The notes under the pieces are model-generated. The model made no database searches. It saw nothing but the letters and a program-made list of their open reading frames with translations, and was not told the DNA's origin. From positions 6,000,038 through 6,064,037 of the forward strand of contig NC_080698.1 in the NCBI RefSeq assembly GCF_030445035.2: DNA of 64,000 nt, in the 5' to 3' direction. Position 1 is the first letter of the stretch, and every line of letters begins with the position of its first letter. The DNA is from Dasypus novemcinctus. Lineage: Eukaryota; Chordata; Mammalia; Cingulata; Dasypodidae. A program made the translations under genes and the position numbers. Shown piece after piece: positions 11,675 to 20,640 of this stretch.

Positions 11675-12239
11675 TGTAGCAGTTTGATATGGTTATGAAT
11701 TCCAAAAGTAGATATTGGATTATGTTTGTAATCTGGTCTGTACCTGGGTGTGATTAAGTTATGATGAGGGCTTTGATTGGGCCACGTCATTAGGAGGATG
11801 AGTCCCCACCCGTTAGTGGGTGGGAACTCACAGGTAAAAGGCATGGCAGAGCTGGGATATTTGATGATGGAGTTTTGATGTTGGAGTTTGATGCTGAAGC
11901 CTTAAGCTGGAGCCCGGGGAAGTCAGCTCACACAGGAAAGAGAAGCCAGGCCCAGGAAGAGAGGAACCCTGAACCCAGAGAGAAGCAAGCCCTGAGAAGA
12001 GAGGAACCCTGAACCCAGAGAGAAGCAAGACCCTGGAAGAGAAGAACCCAGGGAGCCTGAACCCTCGCAGATGTCGGCAGCCATCTTGCTCCAACACGTG
12101 GAAATAGACTTTGGTGAGGGAAGTAACTTATGCCTCATGGCCTGGTATCTGTGAGCTCCTACCCCAAATAAATACCCTTTATAAAAACCAACCAATTTCT
12201 GGTATTTTGCATCAGCAACCATTGGCTGACTAATATACA
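11675..12239 (+). mobile_element. Solo LTR, ERVL/MaLR-like xenarthran family (copy 1)
   Basis: It starts TGTAGCAGTTTGATATGG and ends near GGCTGACTAATATACA, so it has TG...CA ends. It contains a TAAAAGGCATGGCAGAG block, an AATAAATACCC polyadenylation motif and a CACGTGGAAATAGACTTTGG block near 12095. An internal direct repeat (AGAAGAGAGGAACCCTGAACCCAGAGAGAAGCAAG-like) is visible at about 11955-12030. Four related copies lie elsewhere in this window. Confidence 0.8.
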
Positions 12240-14040
12240 ATCTATACTAATTTCTCTACCTCCTAATTGTCTGTAGACCCCACCCTGGAGTATTCTATCC
12301 AACGGTAACCTACAAAATCAAATACACCATTTTTTAAATGTGCAAAATTTCTCATTTCTTGTTTGCCTCATTGGCTTGAGAAAAATATTTCACCGCACTG
12401 GTCACTTGAAAAGAGGTATGCAAAAACCAGTAATTTTATAGCTCATTAGAGCCACACAAACAGTCAACGTAGACAATCCAGTGGCAAAAACCATCCTCTT
12501 TTCTTAAAAGCCCTCTTTTCCTGCCATTTTTCCCCCTTTCAGTCGTCCAGAAGAACGAGTGGCCTTGGCCTCTGCCTGGTGAAGAAATACTCTGGGGCTG
12601 TTCATTTGGAGTCACGCGCTGGACCTGGGGTGGGAGGGAAGGCGGGCACAGAGGCCTGTGGGCAGCGAGGGGCCAGAGGAGCGCACCAGGGCTGGGGGGG
12701 AGCGCTTTCCCACGCTCCAACAGCTCGTGGAGGTGGCCCGGGGACCCCCAGCGGTGCCCTGTTCCGGTCCGCTGCTGGCCTCAGCAAACCCCCGAATACT
12801 GTGGGACTTCCCTGGCATGCAAACACGGGGAAGGCAGCGCTTAGAAAGCAGAGGCAAGGGCAGGGGGATTCTGAACTCGGCTGCTGCCGCTCAGTGAGCC
12901 CAGGGGCAGGACAGAGTCAAACCGGCCAGCCAGACCTCCCCTGGCACCAACAAAGGCCCGGCGGGCAGCGCGTGGGCCAGATGAGGCGTTTGAACTTGGC
13001 CGAGGCTTTTGAGCTTTGTGGCCTCTGTGCACTCCTGGTGCCACTAAGTCTGTGGACGGCTGTGGGTGCCCAGCCCAGACCCCGCGTGCGGCGCCTCCTT
13101 CCCTGCGGGAAACAGAGACAGAAGACAGCCCTCGGCGTGTGCTCCAGAGCACCCCAGGGGTCAGGCTGAGGCTGCCCCCCGTGCCCACCCCACACCTGCC
13201 CTGAGCTCACCTGGGGTCAGGCTGAGACTGTCCCCTGAGCCCACCCCACACCTGCCCTGCCCACATCTGCCCCCTCCTGCCGAGAGTGCCCCCTCAAGGA
13301 ATGAATCCTACGAGAATCTGCATCTCAGGCCCTGCGTCTAGCCCTGTGTCTAGGAAAACCAGTCCAACACAAGGGCCTCTTTAGAAGGTCCTAACACATC
13401 CCGTGCTTTTGTGTGCGATGCTGAATAAAATTGGACCTGTTGATGTTCTGCCCTCAGGTGACCCCCCCCCCTTGGGCCCCGTCTCCTTCCCTTCCCCTCT
13501 GGGGTTCTGTCCTCAGCACCTGCCCCTGGCAGCAGAGAGCCACTCGCCCACTGCAGCTGCCCCCCGGGCCACGAGGAATTGCCACAGCTTTAGGGGGCAG
13601 CACTACGCAGGAGCAATGTCCTTCCTGCTCATTGGATCTTGGAATTCATTTTGGTGCTGAAGACATCAGACAAGCGCAGACCACACACGGGAGCTCTGTG
13701 GTTAGGTCGGGGGGAACGACCTGCGGCGGTGGCCCCTGCCCCCTCGGCCTCATCTGCCACTCCAGGTGCCAGAGTGGCCTCGGTCTGAAAGAGGAGCGGA
13801 AGGTTTGCTCTGGCTTTGATGTGTCTAGAGATGATGAACTTGGGATGGGAGCCACAGCAGAGCCTCCCTCTCCACTGGGCTGCCAGCTCTGCGACAGGTT
13901 TCAGCATCCTGTAAAGCTGATCTCCCACCCATGTGTCGGGGATAGGGCGTTTATACAGGGGCCACTTCGAGAAGTCCCCTGCTACCTTCCGTGGGGAGGC
14001 AGCCCGAGTGCAAGGCCGGGCTGCGGGGAGCTGGTGCCTG
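12240..14040. other. Unique sequence, no gene recognised
   Basis: Mostly GC-rich DNA. Short in-place duplication is visible at 13160-13250 (CAGGCTGAGGCTGCCCCC and CAGGCTGAGACTGTCCCC with CCCACCCCACACCTGCCCTG shared), about 60 bases apart. Open frames of about 100-200 codons occur on both strands but none is recognisable. Confidence 0.45.
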
Positions 14041-14130
14041 CTGCTGCGAAGCCATGCATTTGAATATTCAGAGGTGATATTAGCCATTGTCACCTGTGGG
14101 TGCTGGGAGCGCTGCTGCTATTGATTCGTT
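14040..14130. promoter_or_regulatory. Candidate conserved non-coding element
   Basis: A transposon-free stretch contains an octamer-like ATGCATTTGAATATTCA followed by GATATTAGCCATTGTCACCTG. The information-dense, AT-rich motif cluster within GC-rich surroundings is typical of a conserved enhancer core. This is inference only. Confidence 0.3.
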
Positions 14131-14910
14131 TATTTTATGAAGGGTATTTAGTAATTTTTCTCTAATGTAACACTTGTATGATAGGGAAATAAAAGTTTTA
14201 AAAGCAGTTATGCACAGCACAAGTTCATTTTTTATATAAACAATTACTCATGGATACACGTACACATATTCACAGGTAAAAGACTGGGAATATATGCACC
14301 AAAACGTGAGGGCTCCTCTCCCTTTTCTGTGTATTAACATTTTCTAGTACTTCCAGTTGAGAGAGAGATAGGCTTTTATCTATGATCTGTGTTCCAGCAC
14401 AAGCCAGAAGACGTGCTCTGAAGCAGCGTCCTCCGTGAGCTCTGGCCTCGGGGTCGACGCACTTGAGTGGACCTGGGAGGTGGGAGGGGAAGCAGGAACA
14501 GAAAACTGCACCTGCCCCAGGTGTGCCGCTCAGACAGGTGAGATGCAGCTGGGAGGGCAGTGGCTGGAGCCACTCAGGGCCAGCTCAGGGCAGGGATGAC
14601 GGAGCCTGTCCCCGGCCATGGCTCCTGCAGGCGGGAAGCTAGCGCAGTCTGCTCTCGGGGTTGTCCCCGATGCACTCACGCGGTGGCCTCTCTCCCATTT
14701 CCTGCTCCCAGGGGCGCTCCGCTGGTCCCCAGGCTCGGGTGTGACCAGGGCTCTCCACCCAATTGCTCAGCGTGCCTTGGTGTGGAGCCGCTGTGTCTAG
14801 TAGTTTCTGTGTAGGTGGGATGAGGAGGCACGGATAATCTTTCTGTTCTTCAAGCTCCTGTTTTCAATTCTTTTTTTCTCCTCTCCTGTTATTGCTTTTC
14901 CTTCTACTTC
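14131..14910. other. Unassigned sequence
   Basis: An AT-rich portion (14130-14350), possibly old repeat, is followed by GC-rich unique DNA. No gene is recognised. Confidence 0.4.
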
Positions 14911-14912
14911 TT

Positions 14913-15035
14913 AGGGTTTCTGACTCAGATCCCGGCGGGGCCCAAGAATGCGCATCTCTAGCAAGCTCCCGGGAGCTGCTGGCGCTGCTGGCCCAGGCGC
15001 CACACGTGAGAGCTGCTGTTCTAGCACAATCTCGA
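14913..15035 (-). mobile_element. MER5A-like hAT fragment
   Basis: TTTCTGACTCAGATCCCGGCGGGGC, AATGCGCATCTCTAGCAAGCTCC and a GCTGTTCTAGCAC end match the reverse of the MER5A consensus as I know it. Unusually, several CpGs are retained. It lies about 1.3 kb downstream of the TMEM158 stop. Confidence 0.65.
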
Positions 15036-15211
15036 GCGAGCAGGAGACGGATCAAGGAAAAGCAGTTTCAACAACCCTTCTAAAAGGCTTTGACAATTGC
15101 TTTCTATTAAGTCACCTTAAGCACTTCTGACAACCAGGGAGAAGGTGAAACTATTTCCCCACAGAGGCTGTAACACAGAACCGAAGGCTGAGAAAAGCCT
15201 TGCGACCATTA
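15036..15211. other. Unassigned spacer downstream of TMEM158
   Basis: Non-repetitive sequence that includes CTTTGACAATTGCTTTC (15089-), a TCF/SOX-like motif pair. No gene is seen. Confidence 0.35.
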
Positions 15212-16303
15212 TTTATTCTCCAAGTGTTCAGGTAAAAAAGAAAATTTTAGGAGTGCAAAAAATAATACCTTAGGTTCTGAAACTAACTTTTGAAAGTGTG
15301 CTCATCTGCTAAAGTTTATGCACTTGAAAATGAAATCAGTATGCCTTTAAAACTAGTCACTTCCATGAAAGACACCAGGTCCGGAGGAACTATCAGTTTT
15401 TACCCCTTTGCCACTTTCCTGTGTCATCTGCAGAGCGCAGAGCAGCGAGTAGGAAGATAAATCCACGTGTCACTGTGATGGCGAGTGCTGGGGACTGTGT
15501 GGCCAGAGGCAAAACCACCGCCACAGGGCAAATTACGAGGGGGCTTTCCAACTCCCCCTCCCCCAGGGAGGTAGGAAGACAGAACTAGCTTTTCTCTAAT
15601 TTTTTTTGGAGATTTTCTCCCTTTCCTTGCAGAGGGGCATCTTAAAATTCTTGGATTCCTTTGCCTAAAGCAAATAAAGAAAAAGCTACGTACACATCTC
15701 TGGAGGAAAATGTCTGTATTAAAAGCCAAAAAACCACAGAAGTACAAGAAGAAATGCCCACCAGGCCACGTCACTGGAAAAGCGTCAGGAAGTTCACTTC
15801 CGGCAGCAGTCATAGACCCCAGGTGTTCAATCCCGCCCATCCCCCCCCCGCTTCTTAAAATAAATTTAAAAAAGAAAACCAGAAACTTCAAATACAACTT
15901 TGTTCAGATACAAATAACTCTTCTCACTACAGCAAGAGCCACTGGATCTTTTTTTTTGTTTTTTGTTTTTCCTAAAACTTTCATTTAAAACAGTTATTAA
16001 ATATATAAAACGAATACACAGGATTTGGTCGTTTTCTGCCAGGAACATAGGGCACGTGGGTGCGGGGAGGGGAGGTGGGGAGGGGCGCAACCGGGGGAAA
16101 GGGCCCATCCCTGCTCTGGCTCCCGGCGGCGGCGCCCGCCCCGCCCCGGGCCTCTCCCCGCCGCGAGGAGCGCGGCCGCGCCCGGCTGTCCCCGCGCGCG
16201 GGGGCTCCCGCGCGGCCCCCTCCCCGGAAGCAGGGCGGACGGGCACTACGCGAAGCACGGCGGCCGCGGCTCCGGCGGGCCGGCCGCGGCGGGGGCGCGC
16301 GGG
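15212..16303 (-). other. TMEM158: Putative TMEM158 3' UTR and downstream flank
   Basis: Downstream of the stop the CpG-rich sequence gives way to AT-rich DNA from about 16030. Reading the gene strand, the first canonical AATAAA is at 15217-15212, which would give a 3' UTR of about 1.1 kb. A nearer non-canonical signal is possible, for example around 15960-16020, where the gene strand is AT-rich before an A-rich run. A weak tRNA B-box-like motif (reverse of GTTCAATCCC) next to a C/A-rich stretch at about 15820-15880 may be an eroded SINE end. The end of the transcript is not established. Confidence 0.4.
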
Positions 16304-16347
16304 TCACTCGGCCGCGGCGCCCGAGGTGACGGCGGCGGCGGCGGCGG

Positions 16348-16382
<35 letters not shown>

Positions 16383-17134
16383 CCCGCGGGCCCCGCGGCG
16401 GCGGCGGCGGCGTTGGTCCGGCGCTGCTCCATGCCGTTGGGCAGGAAGCCCGCGATGATGGGCACCGGCCAGATGAGGGCGGCCACGCTCCACACGACGA
16501 TGACCAGGGTCATGAAGCAGGCGACCAGCGTGGACTCGATGGGCTTGCGGTTCAGCCGCCAGCCCGGCTCGCCCTGCAGCTCCTCCAGGCTGAAGTCCAG
16601 GCAGCAGAAGTGCAGCGGCTCGGCCTGCAGCCACGGCGGCGCGGGCGGCTCGGCGGCGGGGTAGGCGGGCAGCGCGGAGGGCGCCCCGGCGGCGGCGGCG
16701 GCGGCGGCGCCCGCGGGCCGGAGGCGGCCGCGCACCCAGCCGCAGCCCACGCAGAGGCGCAGGTCCTGCTGCGCGCCGCCCGCCGCCAGCCCCAGGTGCT
16801 CGATGAGCAGCGGCGGCCCGACGCGGTGGAAGGCGGCGGCGAAGAGGGCGCGGCCGTGCGCGTTGGTGGAGAAGAGCAGCAGGTCGCACTGGAGGCCCCG
16901 CGGGCGGCCCCAGCGCACGAGCAGCGAGCTCAGCATCTGCCGCTGCACGCTGATGTTGCACGGCGCCGCCGCCTCCTCGGCGCCCGGGCGCTCGGGCGGC
17001 GCGGGGGCCAGCAGGCGCGGGGCGGCCGCCTCGCCCGGGCCCGACGCGTTGGCCGAGGCGTTGGGGGGCGCCCCGAGCAGGCCCGGCGGCAGCGGGCAGG
17101 CGGCGGCCAGCAGCGCGGCGAGCAGGGGCAGCAT
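16304..17134 (-). CDS. TMEM158: TMEM158 (Ras-induced senescence protein 1), complete single-exon CDS, 276 aa
   Basis: Recognised as TMEM158 (RIS1/BBP), a membrane glycoprotein induced by Ras/MAPK signalling and linked to senescence and to binding of the brain-injury-derived peptide; its molecular function is poorly defined. The ATG at 17134-17132 has G at -3. The frame extends upstream only through a GTG codon, so the signal peptide starts MLPLLAALLAAACPLPPG. Visible features: hydrophobic signal peptide (about residues 1-20); N-glycosylation sequons NAS (25), NAS (29) and NIS (60); a conserved block from about 58 (PCNISVQRQMLSSLLVRWGR) to 136 with cysteines (83, 128, 131); an Ala/Pro linker (141-170); the block LHFCCLDFSLEELQGEPGWR (174-193); a hydrophobic membrane segment (about 201-231); and a C-terminal alanine tract (14 Ala, 255-268) ending VTSGAAAE. 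The human protein is about 300 aa as I remember it; the shortfall is in low-complexity N-terminal and Ala/Pro stretches. The stop is TGA at 16306-16304. No frameshift is seen, so the gene looks intact. Confidence 0.96.
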
Positions 17135-17393
17135 GGCCTGCGGCGGGGGCACCTACGCGCGCGGGGCCGCCGGCGGCTGCATGGCGCGCGGGGGCCGGGG
17201 GAGGGCGCGGCGGGCAGCCCGCGTGGGCGGCGCGGAGGCGGCGGCCGCGGCGCGCTGGGCGCAGGGGCCCTCCCGGGCCGCGCTGCGTCTGGGCTTCCCC
17301 GCCGCGCCCGCGGCCCTGGCACGGCGCGGCTGCTGTGCGGGGCCCGGCGGCGGCCGCCAGCGGAGTCCCCGGCTCGGCTCCGCCTCCCGCGGG

Positions 17394-17412
17394 CCCCGCC
17401 CCGCCCCGCCCT
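17394..17412. promoter_or_regulatory. Tandem CCCCGCC boxes (Sp1/KLF-type) upstream of TMEM158
   Basis: Three near-contiguous CCCCGCC repeats lie about 260-280 bases upstream of the TMEM158 ATG, reading as GGCGGGG on the gene strand. GC boxes of this kind bind Sp1/KLF proteins. Their position within the island suggests a core or proximal promoter, but the transcription start itself cannot be read from sequence. Confidence 0.5.
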
Positions 17413-17772
17413 CCTCTCGCCGGGGCTGGAGGCTCGCGGGAGGGCGGGCGGCCGCGCGCCGGGGCGGGTCGGCGGGACGCGGGGCCCGGCGCGGGGTGGG
17501 GGCGACTCCGCCCCGGCCGCGGGGGCCCGCGAGCGGGTGCGGAGGATCGCCGGGGCGGGGTGCGGGCGGGTGCAGAGAGCCGCGGGGCCCTGGGGTGCGG
17601 GAAGCCCGCGGCGGGCGTCCCGGGGCTGCGGCTCTAGCACCCGAGGCCGTATCCGGAGGAGGAGGGCCCTGGGCGAGTCCTCGGAGAGACTCGCGGGCGC
17701 GACGGGCCCGAGGCCGTCCCTTTGCCACGCCTGCGGGGGGCCTGCCGTGTCGCACTTGTTCATTGGTCCCCC

Positions 17773-17870
17773 CTCGTTTTACAGAAGGGGAAACTGAGGC
17801 CGAAAGAGGGGGAAAGGTCTTTCAAGGCCGCCCCACGACCCAGAACTCGAATTCGGGGCCACTGGCCCTT
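17773..17870 (+). mobile_element. MIR fragment at the upstream edge of the TMEM158 CpG island
   Basis: TTTTACAGAAGGGGAAACTGAGGC followed by GAAAGAGGGGGAAAGGTC and CCAGAACTCGAATTCGGGG-like text matches the MIR core. It lies about 640-740 bases upstream of the TMEM158 ATG. Confidence 0.75.
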
Positions 17871-18429
17871 TCTGCCTCCCTGGGTGTCTTTTAGCATCTC
17901 CAACCTGGATAGCACTGGGTCTCTCTCCCAGCAAGCACATGCTGGGGAAAATTCCAGGAGCTCTCTGGAGTGTGGGGTGCAGAGTGGCTGGCGGGGATTG
18001 GAGCCCGGGAGCTGGCGCCGCGTGGCTGCGAGTGTCCCGGCTGGGACTTGGCCTTCCAGGAAACCGGGTCGGAGGCCCTGTGCTGGAGGGTAGAGGGAGC
18101 GCCGGGGAGGGTCTGCCTGTAGAACCAGGGTTAAGGGCCGCCTCGTTCCTGCTGGGGCATGAAAGTGGGTGGATGGCTCTCCAGGCACTGTGCCAAGGAG
18201 GATCTCCGTGGAAGGCACACTTTCCTGGTAATGTGGCCTCTTACCCTTGGGGGGAGTTATTCATGGACCCCTCTGTAAGGGAAGGACCCTGCCACTTGAG
18301 TCCTTTGTCTTCGGGGAACACCAGGTATTTCAGAGAGAGGGGAGCGGCGAGGGAGCTGAGCCAAGCTGTCAATAAAATGGCCCAAACCTGCTGGATTTGG
18401 TGAGGGGTCAGGACAGAGCTACCTTGTTA
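17871..18429. other. Unique upstream flank of TMEM158
   Basis: Moderately GC-rich sequence with no recognised repeat or gene. It may hold distal promoter sequence. Confidence 0.4.
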
Positions 18430-18620
18430 GGCATCCCAGCTGATTGCATTTCTGGGAGCTTTTGTCCATTGTTTTCTAACAATATGTGAAAAATGGTCGA
18501 GGAAGTTGTAAAAGCCTCCAAATAGAGGTCCCAACCAGCCCTGGCTCCTTTCCAGCTGGGCAAGTAATTTATTCTGACTTGGCAGGGTCAGTGAAACCTC
18601 CTGGCACGGGTGATGTGATA
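18430..18620. promoter_or_regulatory. Candidate enhancer with paired inverted SOX-like sites
   Basis: Transposon-free sequence 1.3-1.5 kb upstream of the TMEM158 ATG contains ATTGTT (18468-18473) and AACAAT (18478-18483), inverted and four bases apart. Close by are TGATTGCATTTC, CAAGTAATTTATT and GATGTGATAATAAACGC. Closely spaced inverted SOX motifs are a known binding arrangement for SOX dimers. Activity and conservation are inferred and not shown. Confidence 0.35.
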
Positions 18621-19460
18621 ATAAACGCACACAGCCCAGTGTCTGTCGGTCAGCCCTGGTGCTGGTGAGGTGACCGCTGTGCTGTGGTTGTTGAGAGTCC
18701 AGCCTAAGCTGGCTGTCCAGAATGGCCCTTGGTTCCTGCATAAAGGGTTAACCGCCCGGGGAGAGGATGGGAGTCTCCTCCTGCTCGGGCCTCCTGGCTT
18801 TCCTACCTGCCACGGCTTTCCCGTCCTGTAGGATCAGAGAGGACACCGTGAATTCTGGCATTTTGATTAAGAGTTACTTCTCTTTCCAGCCTGCCATGCT
18901 AGGAGCAGAATCTGCTGCCTGCTGTGGCTCAGCAGTTGGTTTAGTCTAAGCCTTGTGGCTGTCAAAGGCCCAAGTTCAGGTGCCGGTGATCCCGAGGGCT
19001 GAGAAAGCCGCGTCCTCAGGGGCTGCGTTTGGAGCAGGCCACTGTCCTGGACGGTGGGTGACACTCCAAGGTTTCAGCCAGAAGTGGGGTTTCTTGTGCT
19101 TCCCTGGAACTTGCCAGTCCTGCTTTGCAGCAGGAACAAAGACAAAGAAGGGAGGAGAAGACAGGGTCTGCGTGGGGAGCCCCGGGGCCCGTGAGCGGCT
19201 GCGCACCTGCAGCTGCATCCCAGCAGCCTCAAGCCTGCTGACTTTTGTAGCAGGGCCAGAGACTCGGCCCCCTGGCCTGGTTCATGGGGATAATAAGTTC
19301 CTCCTCTTTCCAGATCGATCTGCTGTTTTTGGACAGTTGGAATTTAGGAAGAGAAGATAACGGGTAAGTTCGTTTCTGTCCTACGTCCTGGTGTGATAGC
19401 AGCACCCGGAAGAGTGACTGGCGCAGGGTCAGTGTTTGTTGATTGCACGACTTTGTTTAT
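18621..19460. other. Unique sequence, no gene recognised
   Basis: Mixed-composition DNA with no identifiable repeat or coding signal. Confidence 0.4.
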
Positions 19461-19464
19461 TAAC

Positions 19465-19625
19465 AGTTCGGGTTAGCTGCCACTTATTTAGTCCTTTTCC
19501 TGTGCCACTTTACACTCGTTATCTCTCCTTCACTGATGCCTGTTTTACAAGGAGAAACTGAGGCCCACAGCAACGAGTGCCAGGCCAGGCTCCCTGTTCA
19601 GACGTTTGTCTTTCAGGGTGACAGC
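19465..19625 (+). mobile_element. MIR element
   Basis: Text such as TTTAGTCCTTTTCCTGTGCCA, TTATCTCTCCTTCACTGATG and GTTTTACAAGGAGAAACTGAGGC follows the MIR consensus. Confidence 0.7.
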
Positions 19626-19758
19626 GGCGCCTCTTCTTAGGCAGTGAGGTGTGTGTGTGTGGGGGGGGATGGGTTCCAAAGTCTGTGTATAAGTTAAAGG
19701 AGTATATGACCCAATTCTACTTCATTTTGAGGAAATAAACTTTCAGTTGAGTTGCCTT
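19626..19758. repeat. Short (GT)n/(G)n microsatellite and spacer
   Basis: A GTGTGTGTGTG run followed by nine Gs lies at about 19650-19668. The remainder is unassigned. Confidence 0.6.
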
Positions 19759-19963
19759 TGTTGTTGTTATCGAGGTACCAGCGATTGAACCCAGGACCTT
19801 GTATAAGAGAAGCAGGCACTCAACCACTGAGCTACATCCGCTCCCTACTGAGAGTTGGTTTTTTCCTGTTTGTTGTTTGTTTTGAAGAGGTACCGGGGAT
19901 CAAACCCAGGACCTCGTACGTGGGAAGCAGGCTCTCAACCACTTGAGCTGCGTCCAGTCCCCC
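19759..19963 (-). mobile_element. Dimeric tRNA-Ala-type DAS SINE, antisense (copy 1)
   Basis: Two tRNA-Ala-like units lie in tandem. On the minus strand each has an A-box region (GTAGCTCAGTGG or CAGCTCAAGTGG) and a B box (GGGTTCAATC or GGGTTTGATC). A T-rich linker beginning TGAGAGTTGG separates them. The same two-unit arrangement with a related linker occurs at 54573-54783. Confidence 0.8.
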
Positions 19964-20319
19964 AAGTTTCCTATTTGAGATGTGCGTCTTATAAACTACA
20001 ATAGCATTATGTGAAGGTTGGGAAATGGGAGGAAACCGCTCTAAAACCAGCTGCCTGATATCTTTACTTTCTCGCATCTTCATCCTGATTCTTTTCTGCA
20101 TTTTTCATATTCTCGAGAGTTTGCAAGTATTCCTTCTGAAAAAGAGTAGAAATCAGGGTCTTACCTGAAAGCCTCGGCGCAGCACGTGAGTCCGGCTCCG
20201 CGCCTGCCTGCGCTCTGGCAGCGCCCCACTCCTGGGCTGTCGCCCCCAGCCTCCTCTCGGGTCCTGCTCTCCCACCCCTCTTCGCTCTCGGGCTCTGTCC
20301 CGGCACGCGGCTTCCTTGC

Positions 20320-20640
20320 TGTCCCTTGAGCATCCCCAACCTTTGCCCAGGCCCCCTCCTCTGCCTGGGACGCTCTTCCCACTCCCTTGATTCTTCAGGT
20401 GTCTGCTCGGATGTCCCCTGCTTGGACAGGCCTCTCCCGCCACCCTCCACGCAGCAGCTGGTCCCCACCGCCCATCCCTCTCCATCCGGGGCGTGTCGCC
20501 GGCTGACGTTCCGCAGGCTTTTCTTACTTGCTGGCCCCCTCTCTCCCTTTAGCAGAATGTCTGCTCCCTGAGAGCAGAGACTTTATCTGTTTCGTTGAGT
20601 GAAACGGTACAGGGCACACAGGAGGGCTCGATAAACACTT
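20320..20640 (+). mobile_element. L2 3' end
   Basis: The phrases CTGCCTGGGACGCTCTTCCC and TTCAGGTGTCTGCTCGGATGTCCCC, followed by AGAATGTCTGCTCCCTGAGAGCAGAGACTTTATCTG and CTCGATAAACACTTG, are the ordered landmarks of an L2 3' end. Confidence 0.8.

Larger units (their letters stand above)
16040..17720. promoter_or_regulatory. TMEM158: CpG island covering the TMEM158 CDS and promoter
   Basis: Dense CG dinucleotides and very high G+C run continuously from just downstream of the TMEM158 stop to about 590 bases upstream of its ATG, with sharp drops to AT-richer DNA on both sides. No TATA box is evident upstream of the ATG. This fits a dispersed-initiation CpG-island promoter. The boundaries are judged by eye. 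Confidence 0.85.

Noticed and set aside
15661-15988. Small plus-strand Lys-rich frames downstream of TMEM158
   Set aside because: AT-rich DNA with no recognisable similarity, and they lie antisense to the probable TMEM158 3' UTR.
15981-16961. 326-codon minus-strand frame overlapping TMEM158 in another frame
   Set aside because: It is an Arg/Ala-rich shadow of the real gene, without any recognisable domain.
17132-17152. Earlier start for TMEM158 six codons upstream
   Set aside because: The codon at 17152 is GTG. The ATG at 17134 has a better context and begins directly with the expected signal peptide.
16025-17797. 590-codon plus-strand open frame across TMEM158
   Set aside because: It is antisense to TMEM158 within a CpG island where stops are rare. 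The composition (Gly/Arg/Ala-rich) is that of GC-driven noise, and the minus-strand frame is clearly a known protein.
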